From the NCBI GenBank assembly GCA_002435715.1, contig DISD01000005.1, positions 1-64,000 of the forward strand: a stretch of DNA of 64,000 nt, read 5' to 3'. Both the position numbers and the translations under genes were made by a program. Of this stretch, positions 44,601 to 48,838 are shown one piece after another. This stretch comes from Rhodospirillaceae bacterium UBA6219 (lineage in GTDB: Bacteria; Pseudomonadota; Alphaproteobacteria; Rhodospirillales; Magnetospirillaceae). Every line of letters begins with the position of its first letter. Positions within the stretch are counted from its first letter, which is position 1. The notes beneath the pieces are model-generated. The model had not been told where the DNA came from. It did not search any database and saw only the letters and a program-made list of their open reading frames with translations.

Positions 44601-47525
44601 GGCTTCGACGGCGAAGGGCAGGGCGGCGGCGGGGCTTTCGCCCTCGGCCAGGGTCATGCCAAAGGCCGCCTGGAAGGCGCCGTCCAGCAGGCTGGGATGC
44701 AGGGGATAGCAATCCCGTGTTCCCGCCACCATCGGCGGCAGGGTCAACTGGGCCAGCACGCTGGGGCCCGGTCCAGTCCAAAGCGCGGTGATGGCGCGGT
44801 GGGTGGGGCCGTAATTCAAACCCATGGAATCGAAGGCGGCGTAAATCTGCGTGGCCGTGTGGGCTTGGGAATGGGCGTTTCGCAACGCTGTGATATCGAC
44901 CTTCGGGGCGATGGAAGGGCCGCTGTTTTCCAGCCGCATCTGGACGTGAAGCTGTTTGTCGGCCCCTTGCGTCCGGCTGGCGATCTCGACCACGCCGCTG
45001 GCGCGGTCCAGGCTGATCACCACCGACAGCGGTGCGTCCACCATCATTGGCCGCACCCACACCACACCCTTCAGGCCGGTGACGGGCAGCCCCGCAGCGT
45101 GGGCGGCGGCGCGGGCCAGTTCCAGAGAGGCGACGCCGGGCAGCACCGGCTTGCCGTTCAGCCGGTGGTCGGTCAGGAAGAACTCGTCGCCTTTCAGATC
45201 GACACGGAAGCAATCGGCACCCTCGGCGTGCAGAACCATGCCGGTATTCAGCGTTTCCTCGGCGTCCACGGGCAGCCAGTAGCGTTTGCGTTCAAACGGC
45301 GTCGGCGGCAGCGATAGGCGGCGGGGCGTGTTGTCCCACAAGCGGGCCCAATCCACGCTGTCGCCAGCCATCCAGGCTTGGGCGACAGGGATTGCGTCTG
45401 TGGCGGTGACGGTGGCGGCGACATGACGGCGTTCGACCTGGGTGGCGGTGCTGTCATCGGCCAGGAAGGCTTTCATCCGCTCGACCAATTGAGCGGCGCT
45501 GTCGGCGACGAAGGCCATACGCACCGGCCAATGGGTGCGGCCGCTTTGCAGGGTCCAGGCCAGGGCGTCAAACTCGGCATCGTTCACCCGTTGGCACAGT
45601 GCTGTCACCAAGCGGCGCAATCCATCGCGGCTGCGGGCCGAAACCGGCAGCACCAGCGGGCGCGGTCCCGAACCGGTCGGCGTGGGAAGGGCGCGGTATT
45701 CCTCGACCACCACATGGACGTTGGCACCGCCAGCGCCGAACGACGACAGGCCGGCGCGGCGCGGCGCCTCGACGCCGTCGATGAAGGGACGCGGCCAGGG
45801 GCGGGCTTGGTGCAGGATGGCGAAGGGGGTGCCCTGCAGGTCGATCAGCGGGTTGACCGGGCTGGCGTGCAAGCTGCGGTATTGGGTGCCGCTGTTCATG
45901 GCCAGCAGCACCTTGATCAGGCCGGCGATGCCGGCGGCGGTCTCGGCATGGCCGATATTGGATTTGATCGAGCCCAGGCCGCAATGGGGCGTACCCGGAA
46001 CCGCCAGTCCATGGTGTTGGTAAAGCTGGGCGAAAGCGGTTTTCAGGCCCTCGATTTCCACCGGGTCACCCAGTTTGGTGCCGGTGCCGTGGCATTCGAT
46101 CATGCCGATGCTGCGCGGGTCGGTGCCGGCCCGGGTATGGGCCTCGACGATCAGGCGGGCCTGGGCCGCCGGGTTGGGGGCGGTCAGCGAAGACGTGGTG
46201 CCGCCGTGATGGGCGACGCTGGCGCGGATCACCCCCAAGATGGGGTCGCCATCGCGTTCGGCCAGGTCCAGGCGCTTCAGCAGCACGGCGCCGACCCCGT
46301 CGGCGCGGGTATAGCCGTCGGCTTGGGCCGAAAACGTATGGCAATGTCCCTGCGGCGACAGCATGCCCACTTGCGAGAACAACACGTGCTGGTCGGGCGA
46401 CAGCATCAAATTGCTGCCGCCGGCGATGGCCATGTCGCAGCCTTCGTGGCGGATGCTCATCACCGCCCGATGCAGGGCCACCGCCGAACTGGAGCACGCG
46501 GTGTCCACCACCTCGCTGGGGCCGTGGATGTTGAGCAGGAAGGACAGCCGGTTGGGGCAAAAAGCATGGCCCAGACCGGTCATGCGCTGGGCGTCGGTGA
46601 TGCCCGCCTGATTGGCCAGATTGACGTAATCCAGCAAGTTGATGCCCACGAACAGCCCGATCTTGCGGCCGTCCAGGGCGGCATGGGGCATGCCGGCACG
46701 ATCGATCAGCGCCCACACGCATTCCATGAACAGCCGGTGCTGGGGGTCCATCAGCTCGGCTTCGTGGGGCGACAGGGTGAACAACGACGCGTCGAACAGA
46801 TCGACGTCAGGGACGAAGCCGCCCCATTTGATGCGGGTGAACGGTCCCTGGCGCGGATCGCCCCACACCTTGCGCCAGTCCCAGCGATCGGCCGGCACCT
46901 CGGTGACGCAGTCGTCGCCGGCTTGCAGATGGGCTTGCAGGCTTTCCAGATCGGGGCTTTGCGGGAAGCGCCCGTCCATGGCGATGACGGCGACGGGGAT
47001 TTCCCCTTCGCTGGCAGTGGGTTGGGGTTCGGCCACCGCCGGCTGGCGACGATGGGCGCGATGGCGGGCCAGCCAGGGGGCCAAGTCGTCGGCCGTGTCC
47101 GTGGCGATACGGGGTGCGGACGGTGCCGGGCTGTCCTTGGCGTAACGGGCGTCGATGGCGGCGCCGTGGCGCTGGCGCAGGATCTCGGCCAGATGGCGCA
47201 GGTTGCGGGCTTCGAAGAAGGTGGTGGGCGCCACCTGGATGGAAAAGGCGCGGGAAATCTTCACCATCACTTCGGTGATGGCGATGGAATCGATGCCGAA
47301 ATTGGCCAGGTTTTCTTCCGGGTCCAACTGCGCTTCCGGCAGGCGCAGCGCCTCGGCGGTCAGCCGCCGTACATCGGCTTCCAGGCGATCCGACAAGACG
47401 GCCGAATCCTGGGCCATCGCCGCCGGCGGGGCGGCGGCGGGTTCCAGGCCAGCACCGGCCAATAATTCCTGTTCGAGCAGGGAACTCATGGCGGCGGCGA
47501 GATCGGCGTTGCTCTTGTCGGTCAT
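28809..47525 (-). CDS. trans-AT polyketide synthase / non-ribosomal peptide synthetase, terminal megasynthase with thioesterase
   Basis: 6238 residues from ATG 47525 (AGAGG upstream; 11 bases after the monooxygenase stop). Domain order: ACP; KS-DH-KR-ACP; KS-ACP; KS-DH-ACP; KS-KR-ACP; KS0-ACP; C-A-PCP-TE; each module is given as a separate entry. Active-site cysteines of the five KS domains are at residues 344, 1725, 2455, 3416 and 4480. No AT domain lies between any KS and the next domain; instead each KS is followed by the short KS-linker ending in LPPYPF-like motifs, the hallmark of trans-AT systems. The protein is the downstream half of the assembly line and releases the product through its own thioesterase. 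The carrier at its N-terminus completes a module begun in the other giant protein. Confidence 0.95.
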   Translation of the reverse strand: MTDKSNADLAAAMSSLLEQELLAGAGLEPAAAPPAAMAQDSAVLSDRLEADVRRLTAEALRLPEAQLDPEENLANFGIDSIAITEVMVKISRAFSIQVAPTTFFEARNLRHLAEILRQRHGAAIDARYAKDSPAPSAPRIATDTADDLAPWLARHRAHRRQPAVAEPQPTASEGEIPVAVIAMDGRFPQSPDLESLQAHLQAGDDCVTEVPADRWDWRKVWGDPRQGPFTRIKWGGFVPDVDLFDASLFTLSPHEAELMDPQHRLFMECVWALIDRAGMPHAALDGRKIGLFVGINLLDYVNLANQAGITDAQRMTGLGHAFCPNRLSFLLNIHGPSEVVDTACSSSAVALHRAVMSIRHEGCDMAIAGGSNLMLSPDQHVLFSQVGMLSPQGHCHTFSAQADGYTRADGVGAVLLKRLDLAERDGDPILGVIRASVAHHGGTTSSLTAPNPAAQARLIVEAHTRAGTDPRSIGMIECHGTGTKLGDPVEIEGLKTAFAQLYQHHGLAVPGTPHCGLGSIKSNIGHAETAAGIAGLIKVLLAMNSGTQYRSLHASPVNPLIDLQGTPFAILHQARPWPRPFIDGVEAPRRAGLSSFGAGGANVHVVVEEYRALPTPTGSGPRPLVLPVSARSRDGLRRLVTALCQRVNDAEFDALAWTLQSGRTHWPVRMAFVADSAAQLVERMKAFLADDSTATQVERRHVAATVTATDAIPVAQAWMAGDSVDWARLWDNTPRRLSLPPTPFERKRYWLPVDAEETLNTGMVLHAEGADCFRVDLKGDEFFLTDHRLNGKPVLPGVASLELARAAAHAAGLPVTGLKGVVWVRPMMVDAPLSVVISLDRASGVVEIASRTQGADKQLHVQMRLENSGPSIAPKVDITALRNAHSQAHTATQIYAAFDSMGLNYGPTHRAITALWTGPGPSVLAQLTLPPMVAGTRDCYPLHPSLLDGAFQAAFGMTLAEGESPAAALPFAVEALDILGPLETEMWVHIRPAAKAETAQRVRTLDLDLLAADGSPRLRISGFATRLPAVANQTAIQTWAPSWRPADTSPAIWSHRHVVLADASGDLAQRYTRLAQQVLVAAQGAAASTLVQVVVEDGPDAEAMAGIIGLLRSAAQERPTLGGQVLILPADLARTDDQPAQAAALAAGNKLRWENGQWWQEDWKPASLPAAPTPWRDGQVILVTGGLGGLGRLLADAIHAAAPHARLVLCGRRMADAASQDWLATIGAEYISADIADAGASQALIDTIRSRHGRLDGIVHAAGILDDGLITGKTAAGLAAVLAPKVAGAVNLDRAVGDGPLDFFVLFASIAAVMGSAGQTDYAAANGFLEGFAVGREVRRRAGLVHGRTLAVVWPLWAEGGMRLDAQAEAMMTRSTGLVPLPSAAGLDVLARALAFDGARLLVGAGDGDKLTRRLAATPPPVPMAAPVPASSHPDLSDKLRHALMAAAAGQLKVAVDDLDDDQELTEYGFDSISFTQFANALNDLFDLELTPTLFFEHPTLAGLTRHLADAHGGALAAKLGLDLTAAAPIPSPPPEPVTPLPMVPLMAAPSRPDDAVAIIAMAGQFPGANDVETFWANLEQGRDCVGDIPAERWDWRSIWGDPKTEPGKCNVRAGGFMDGIDQFDAGFFGLSAPEARTMDPQQRLLLTQAWRLFENAGIPPKRFSGSDTGVFVGIADTGYGRLASKAGNTVEGYAMTGLAPSLGPNRISFHFNLHGPSVAVETACSSALVAVHRAVEAIRGGTCEAAIAGGVNLLLLPDTFIGFSRAGMLAPDGHSKPFSAAADGYGRGEGIGLVLLKSLSAAQRDGAPILALIRASGENHGGRASSLTAPNPKAQADLLRSVYGRAGFDPRSVGYIEAHGTGTPLGDPIEIEALTNAFADLARQSETRFGPAPAMDCAIGSVKSNIGHLELAAGIAGLIKVVAQIQAGTIAASLNCTPLNPYLKLADTPFRVAEKRQDWPRMIDAQGRPLPRRAGISSFGFGGANAHVVVEEYLPPAVPPSSPVTGPALLVLSAHSPEALKAQAQALRDFLARDRHDLAAIAFSLQTTREAMEHRLAFTAASPAEALLRLDGFLAGHDDPAVHQGRVKSGRGAVSVLESDPDIAQAIIGLAAKGRADGLLEVWVKGFAVDWRRLYGAHPPQRIALPPYPLAATRHWIGTATAVKATPAQTVAPPPPPLTPTPSEVPASALQALTDIAARVLEVAPTVLDPDAELGEFGFDSITMTGFAAQVNAELQLGLTPADFFEFATLNRLAAHIAGSATLPAVVQTAPSPAPAVKAVADNDAPIAIVGFSCRFPQAPDGDAFWDNLLNGRDGITRIPADRWDWQALDGDPKTEHGKTNIHWGGFVDGVFEFDPLFFGISPREAKLMDPQQRLIMMHVWKAIEDCGHAPRSLAGRNVGLFVGTSSSGYRATIGDATGGEGYVATGAVPSVGPNRISYFLDWHGPSEPVETACSSSLVALHRAVQAMRAGDCDMAVVGGVNTIVTPEAHINFAKAGMLSPDGRCKTFAADANGYVRGEGVGMLVLRFLADAEADGDPILAVVRSSAVNHGGRANSLTAPNTAAQTALVQDALGRAGIDPASIGYIEAHGTGTKLGDPVEINALKAAFAGTHGARIGIGSVKTNIGHLELAAGAAGMIKVLLQMTHRTLAPSLHCDPINPYVQLEGSPFHVVRSPEDWPEIRDTQGQTLPRRAGVSSFGFGGVNAHVILEEYRRPTPRPAPQCGPLVVVLSAQNAERLADQARNLRDFVAAGRVADAELADLAFTLQVGRDAMRHRLALVVSTLDQLRQGLDRFLAGDNHHLFIGHLDSTHKAGPTQPANQPAEILAGLWVKGADIDWATAHPEKRRRLRLPTYAFARDLYRVAGDDPAPEKPRTFSRTLNADDVWLADHRVRGTRILPGAMGLELARAACSPDTSFTPLRLSRVVWQQPLRLDSGSTVVSLPVDGRSFRLVSGDGIVHMLGMAEPMTGEHSCLAIEEIRTRCPETMNASALYAAYAGLGLQYGPAFQPVEQLLLGRGEVLARLRLPPVADRPGLGLNPAMVDGAFQAALGLFQGGGDGDVALPFGVDTAEILAPTTADMWAHVRSVSDTGGTIKLDVDVADADGTLCLRIGGFTLRRLKADKPAPDLRAATIARLAELVAREAAVPVADVEADAALEVYGIDSIMITRLTDVLEDDFGPLPKTLFFDCRTLAALADWFVTHHGPTLSRLLGDAVPAVSPPPVTLASAQAARPLSSSDDAIAIIGLAGRFPRAPDLDQFWRNLEQGRDCVGEIPADRWDHARFFDPRPGQPGKTYGKWGGFLDDVACFDPLFFNISPREAEYLDPQERLFLQCAWHAMEDAGLTRTTIAPAAPGLDGADVGVFVGVMYEEYQLYGAERSVAGQPLALSSSAASIANRVSSFCGFHGPSVAVDTMCSSSLTAIHLACDSLRSGSCRVALAGGVNLSVHPNKYLGLGQGRFLSSSGRCESFGRGGDGYVPGEGVGAVLLKPLRQAEADGDRIWGVIRASALNHGGHTNGYTVPNPAAQAAVISRALDKAGVSARQISYVEAHGTGTALGDPIEIAALSRAFAHHTPDRGFCAIGSVKSNVGHCESAAGMAGLSKLLLQFRHRKLAPSLHAETLNPGIDFAATPFVVQRHLADWPSPDGLPRLAGLSSFGAGGANAHVIVQEYIAPPSVPLPQRRDVFPLSARTPECLDDMVRRLRTAVAALDESELPSLAHTLQTGREEFEERLALVATSKAELLAALDNPFRYRQRAGRNQGNAPLVDADTIAAAWVRGARVDWRAWRGDPVPPRLSLPGYPFARERYWVPGNGAPLAAKAPLPLLFAPHWQPDDGRPAAIPAQRLVVLVEPPPSAPRAMAGTVVLPPAAYDDHAARLLALLQDLFKSRPDAALVQVVVDVTSPLSLDGLGGLLRSATQERPSIRCQMIRLDMATADLAQRLDRDAATADADIRYQDGQRLVRRWHEITAPAAPSPWRDDGVYLITGGAGGVGRHVCDHIRAQAPHAVLWLCGRSRQADGLPPQIHYRAADVTDPRAMDSLVAEILATHGRLNGVIHAAGLTRDALLVRKSEADLRAVLAPKVAGTLALDRAAARCGLDMMVLFASVSGALGNVGQADYAAANAWLDGFACQRQGRTIAIDWPYWQDGGMRLGDDVLAAMDRNFGARPLDTDAAMAVLDAALGLEDENQILVLAGDAPRLRQMIAPAPIPTAPKPAVMADTTTANRVAACVSQVLKVPADRLSADIALDQFGMDSVSALEIVAALEAQWGPLPPTLLFENPTIGRLAAALSASPRQPAQQEVRPTGQEVSEDDIAIIAMAGRYPGANTPEDLWELLQAGGDAVTEVPAERWDPAYSPAKGKPGASHCKWGGFIDDVECFDADFFGYSPRAADLADPHERLFLQTTWHLLERAGHPRQRLRRDYDGRVGVFVGAMYQHYAALADDSETRSLLLLNSYSAMANRVSFFFDLQGPSVAVDCMCSSGLEAIHQACLSLKAGDCRLAIAGAVNLSLLAAKYQGLSRAGLVGSHEGSRSFAQGDGYLPAEGVGAVLLKPLNQALDDGDRVLAVIKAVGANHSGHSAGFGVPSAEAQSRLVQDTIGRAGIPPSSIGYVEAAANGAALGDAIEFRALGRTFAALGFAPSSLPLGAVKANLGHAEAASGLAQLSKVVLQLLHKTLAPTPRPEIPNTALDFTASPFRPQWDKAAWPAPMVNGVPQPRRAILSAFGAGGSNVTMVVEEAPTSPPRVEARRPRLFPVSARTTEQLAEMLAALARFVAADPDLSLAALSRTLRLGRESMAHAVSICATDRAELIAKLQAAPNDTAVETIPDQTDEDRGPMLVLPPYPFARQRHWLRPAMVTAPAEDRALLPLILEVLASELGKSAAELDPDAPFTSLGIDSMAVLRLGYAIEEATAIPLEHRHLDEAVTPAGLAAVLGGRPAMAATTAPQQSGGDWRSPLSEGQKGLWVIHSLYPDSGNYNVPLAFRLGGIDHRALERACRWLGEAYPVLGARVVDDGAEPTLVAGPLPNLLRVELPKGMDPLDFARRRAARPFALGVDAPIRFEILCGGALGGAHEILLVTVHHLVFDGASATILVRALWDAYGRFATGSQLPDRPQAADYADFVAWERDVLSSERGQEQLRYWQQHLAGELPVTALPTDRPPRPGTAIDGRSQEIQLPAPLVQAARDTARSLGVGTAALFLAVTALLAYRHTGQSEQVIGIPTLRRPQRRFAESVGFFVNMLALRLSIQGTDSAAQLLGQVQRQLSQGLDHGEFPFATIVRTLGGSLNGEPPYQISFAYQNFPMASGPALPPGTGSADFVPELRQPGDSPFGLELYEEGDTLRVIAGYDGARFDTATVTRLLDRFVRLTAALCAAPQQAAGRLDMLSPDDIKRLRHLHARPGKTPAAAGLVVDLIAAQAKATPHAIAVEAGTDSRTYRQLVRQANRLARHLRKQGIRRGDSVAVLLGRDCDAVVALLAVLTAGAVWVPLDGDAPPARLRVMMDDCAAKLVISKSGLRDRLDGTIPVLDLAADGETIAGRSAKRLKSGPKAGDDAYMIYTSGSTGTPKGVVVQHGALAGHVQAVTTVYELTAADRVLQFAPHVVDTALEQIVPTLCAGARLVLRTGPVWSPDSLHGFLVDQQISVADLPPAYLREVLLSWNDLPAPPALRLLIVGGEALSTDTVRLWQSSHLVKTRLLNAYGPTEATITCLVHDVDRKTQPGNAIPIGRPLPGTLIQILDRDGNPVPQGVIGELHVGGPRLARGYHRRPQLDAERFILGKDGKRSVRLYRTGDLASLSGDGKGTVSFHGRIDHQVKIRGFRVELGEVETALAEYGLREVAVVPRPDSTGTLTLVAYVVPAAAGGIDEAALRAHMAARLPAPMLPSAYVTMPHLPITAAGKLDRAALPAPRGTADRRIPPRDAVEEQLRQIWAKVLDRDADEIGAEDDFQLCGGHSLLWVRLLAEIGRVFRCQVATSDFMDAVTIARQARILRQLDGNDGSDDTESLVLLRRGSGERPLFLVHAALGGVDIYDALARLMPPSLTILGLEAPGRDGQTAPIGDLRQLAAHHMATLRRRQPHGPYALAGWSLGGVVAFEMARQLRRDGESVDVLALIDSYTPESLCRIENGDDRQTLDRAFTRDVLQSLPDTSPDRLAVLRRLYGAHAQGLAEYRPGPCDAPITLLRAAHPQLDDETAGWKDWAQGGLDIHTVPGSHHTLLAPPNVAACAAILGRLLSADEVA
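32715..34600 (-). other. Module: non-elongating KS0-ACP
   Basis: The KS keeps Cys4480 (DCMCSSG) but the HGTGT motif reads A-A-N-G-A (residues 4614-4618, in EAAANGAALGD), so the decarboxylation histidine is lost. The second His (NLGH) is kept. Such KS0 domains transfer the chain without elongation and commonly precede an NRPS condensation domain, exactly the case here. ACP Ser4898 (GIDSMAV). Confidence 0.88.
34655..37820 (-). other. Module: KS-KR-ACP
   Basis: KS Cys3416 in DTMCSSSLT with HGTGT and NVGH. KR with TGGAGGVG at about residue 3985 and Tyr4119 (GQADYAAAN); the loop reads HAAGLTRDA, keeping the third-position Asp of B-type ketoreductases. ACP Ser4255 (GMDSVSA). Works with the preceding KS-DH-ACP. 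Confidence 0.88.
37910..40675 (-). other. Module: KS-DH-ACP (first half of a dehydrating bimodule)
   Basis: KS Cys2455 in ETACSSSLV, intact HGTGT. DH with His2891 in DHRVRGTRILPG and Asp3044 in MVDGAFQA, so catalytic residues are retained. ACP Ser3165 (GIDSIMI). There is no KR here but one in the next module, the KS-DH-ACP-KS-KR arrangement known from trans-AT dehydrating bimodules. Confidence 0.88.
40745..42870 (-). other. Module: KS-ACP without reductive domains
   Basis: KS Cys1725 in ETACSSALV with intact HGTGT and NIGH, so condensing. After the KS-linker there is only a carrier (Ser2222, GFDSITM). No KR, DH or ER is visible, so the beta-keto group would persist unless another enzyme acts in trans. 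Confidence 0.88.
42985..47005 (-). other. Module: KS-DH-KR-ACP
   Basis: KS with Cys344 in DTACSSSA, intact HGTGT and NIGH. DH with the HxxxGxxxxP motif (His787 in DHRLNGKPVLPG) and catalytic Asp948 (LLDGAFQA), apparently functional. KR with TGGLGGLG and Tyr1322 (GQTDYAAAN); an LDD motif (HAAGILDDG) suggests a B-type ketoreductase. ACP Ser1472 (GFDSIS). Expected chemistry: condensation, ketoreduction and dehydration to an alpha,beta-double bond. Confidence 0.9.
47160..47390 (-). other. Domain: N-terminal ACP of the terminal megasynthase (completes a split module)
   Basis: A carrier domain near residues 45-122 with LANFGIDSIAITEV; the phosphopantetheine serine is Ser80. No KS precedes it in the same protein, while the upstream megasynthase ends without a carrier, so this ACP most likely accepts the chain from the last KS of that protein, with the flavin monooxygenase encoded between them. 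Confidence 0.85.
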
Positions 47526-47536
47526 GACGGCGCCTC

Positions 47537-48838
47537 TTAGACCTCGGCCAACATGTCGCGGTAATGGCGCATATGGGCCAGCAGCTTCCACAGATCGGCT
47601 TCCCACAGGTGCCGATAGGATTTGACGAAATATTCCTGGCCCAAATCCGGCTGGTCCGCCTGTTTGGCGGCCAGGAACTTGGCCAGACCCTTGGTGTGGT
47701 CGCGCAACGCCCGGGCGTAGTTCAGCACGTACAGGCCTTGCGTCTTCAGCCCGTCGCCCAGACCGGCGGCCGAGTTGATGAAGCCCATGAACAACAGGTT
47801 GTCATGGTTGCGCGGGGTGGAATGCAAGAACAGGTCGGGGATGCCGTTCTTCCATTCCAGCATGTCGCGATCGAGATAGGGGAAGTCGCGGCGGTAACCG
47901 GTGGCGTACAAGATCAGGTCGATCTCGGCATTGCTGCCATCCTTGAAGGTGACGGTTTTGCCGTTGAAGCTTTCCAGATCGGGTTTCGGCGTGATGTCGC
48001 CATGGCCCACATGGTACAAAAGCAGCGAGTTCATCACCGGATGCGCCCCGTCCAGCGGATAATCGGGCTGCGGCAGGCCGTAATCGGTGCCGTCATAGCC
48101 CGCCAGTTTGAACACCTGCTGGATATAGGCCATGGTTTCCTGGCGGGTCTTGAACTTGGCGCCCAGTTCCATCATCCATTGCGGTGTCGGCTTGCCGGCA
48201 ATGAACTTGGGCTGGAAGTAATAGCCGCGCCGCGTCGAGTGATAGACTTCGCTGGCGGCATGGACCGCGTCGACGGCGAAGTCGCAGCCGGAATTGCCGC
48301 CGCCCACCACCAGAACCCGCTTGCCGGCCAATTGCGACAGATGCTTGTAGTCGCGGGCGTGCAGCACCTCGCCGCTGAAACTGCCGGGCGGGGCGGGGTC
48401 GGGGAACAACGGTTCGCGGTGCAGGCCGGTACACACCACCACCAGGGAATAAAGCGCGTCATGGCCGGCGCCGGTCTGCAGCCGCCACAGATCGCCTTCG
48501 CGGGTGAGCCGGGTGACCGGGGCGTTGAAATGGGCATGTTTGCGCAGGCCGAAATGTTCGGCGTAATCCAGGATATAGCGCCACATCAGCTTGTGGTTGG
48601 GATAGACCGGATAATCGTCCGGCATGGGGAAGTCGGGCACCTGGGTGTTGAACTTGGGCGAAATCAGGTGCAGCGAATCGTAGGTGCGCCCCGACGCCCC
48701 TTGGGAATTCCATACGCCGCCGAATTCGGCCTCGGCTTCGTACAGGTCGAAATCGATGCCGCCGTCGATCAATTCGCGACCGACACCGATGCCGGTGGGG
48801 CCGCCGCCGATGATCGCCACCTTGAAGTTCGTGCTCAT
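47537..48838 (-). CDS. Flavin-containing (Baeyer-Villiger type) monooxygenase of the PKS cluster
   Basis: 433 residues. An FAD-binding GGGPTGIGVG lies at about residue 11. The FMO signature FSGEVLHARDYK (F-x-G-x3-H-x3-Y-K) at about 152-163 sits before the NADPH-binding VVGGGNSGCD (about 172-181), and LYATGYRRDFPYL occurs near residue 315. This motif set is shared by FMOs and Baeyer-Villiger monooxygenases. The ATG overlaps the stop of the upstream megasynthase (ATGA) and the stop is 11 bases before the downstream one, so it is made in step with both and sits at the break between their split module. Oxygen insertion into or hydroxylation of the tethered intermediate is likely from similar clusters; the exact reaction cannot be told from sequence. 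Confidence 0.92.
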   Translation of the reverse strand: MSTNFKVAIIGGGPTGIGVGRELIDGGIDFDLYEAEAEFGGVWNSQGASGRTYDSLHLISPKFNTQVPDFPMPDDYPVYPNHKLMWRYILDYAEHFGLRKHAHFNAPVTRLTREGDLWRLQTGAGHDALYSLVVVCTGLHREPLFPDPAPPGSFSGEVLHARDYKHLSQLAGKRVLVVGGGNSGCDFAVDAVHAASEVYHSTRRGYYFQPKFIAGKPTPQWMMELGAKFKTRQETMAYIQQVFKLAGYDGTDYGLPQPDYPLDGAHPVMNSLLLYHVGHGDITPKPDLESFNGKTVTFKDGSNAEIDLILYATGYRRDFPYLDRDMLEWKNGIPDLFLHSTPRNHDNLLFMGFINSAAGLGDGLKTQGLYVLNYARALRDHTKGLAKFLAAKQADQPDLGQEYFVKSYRHLWEADLWKLLAHMRHYRDMLAEV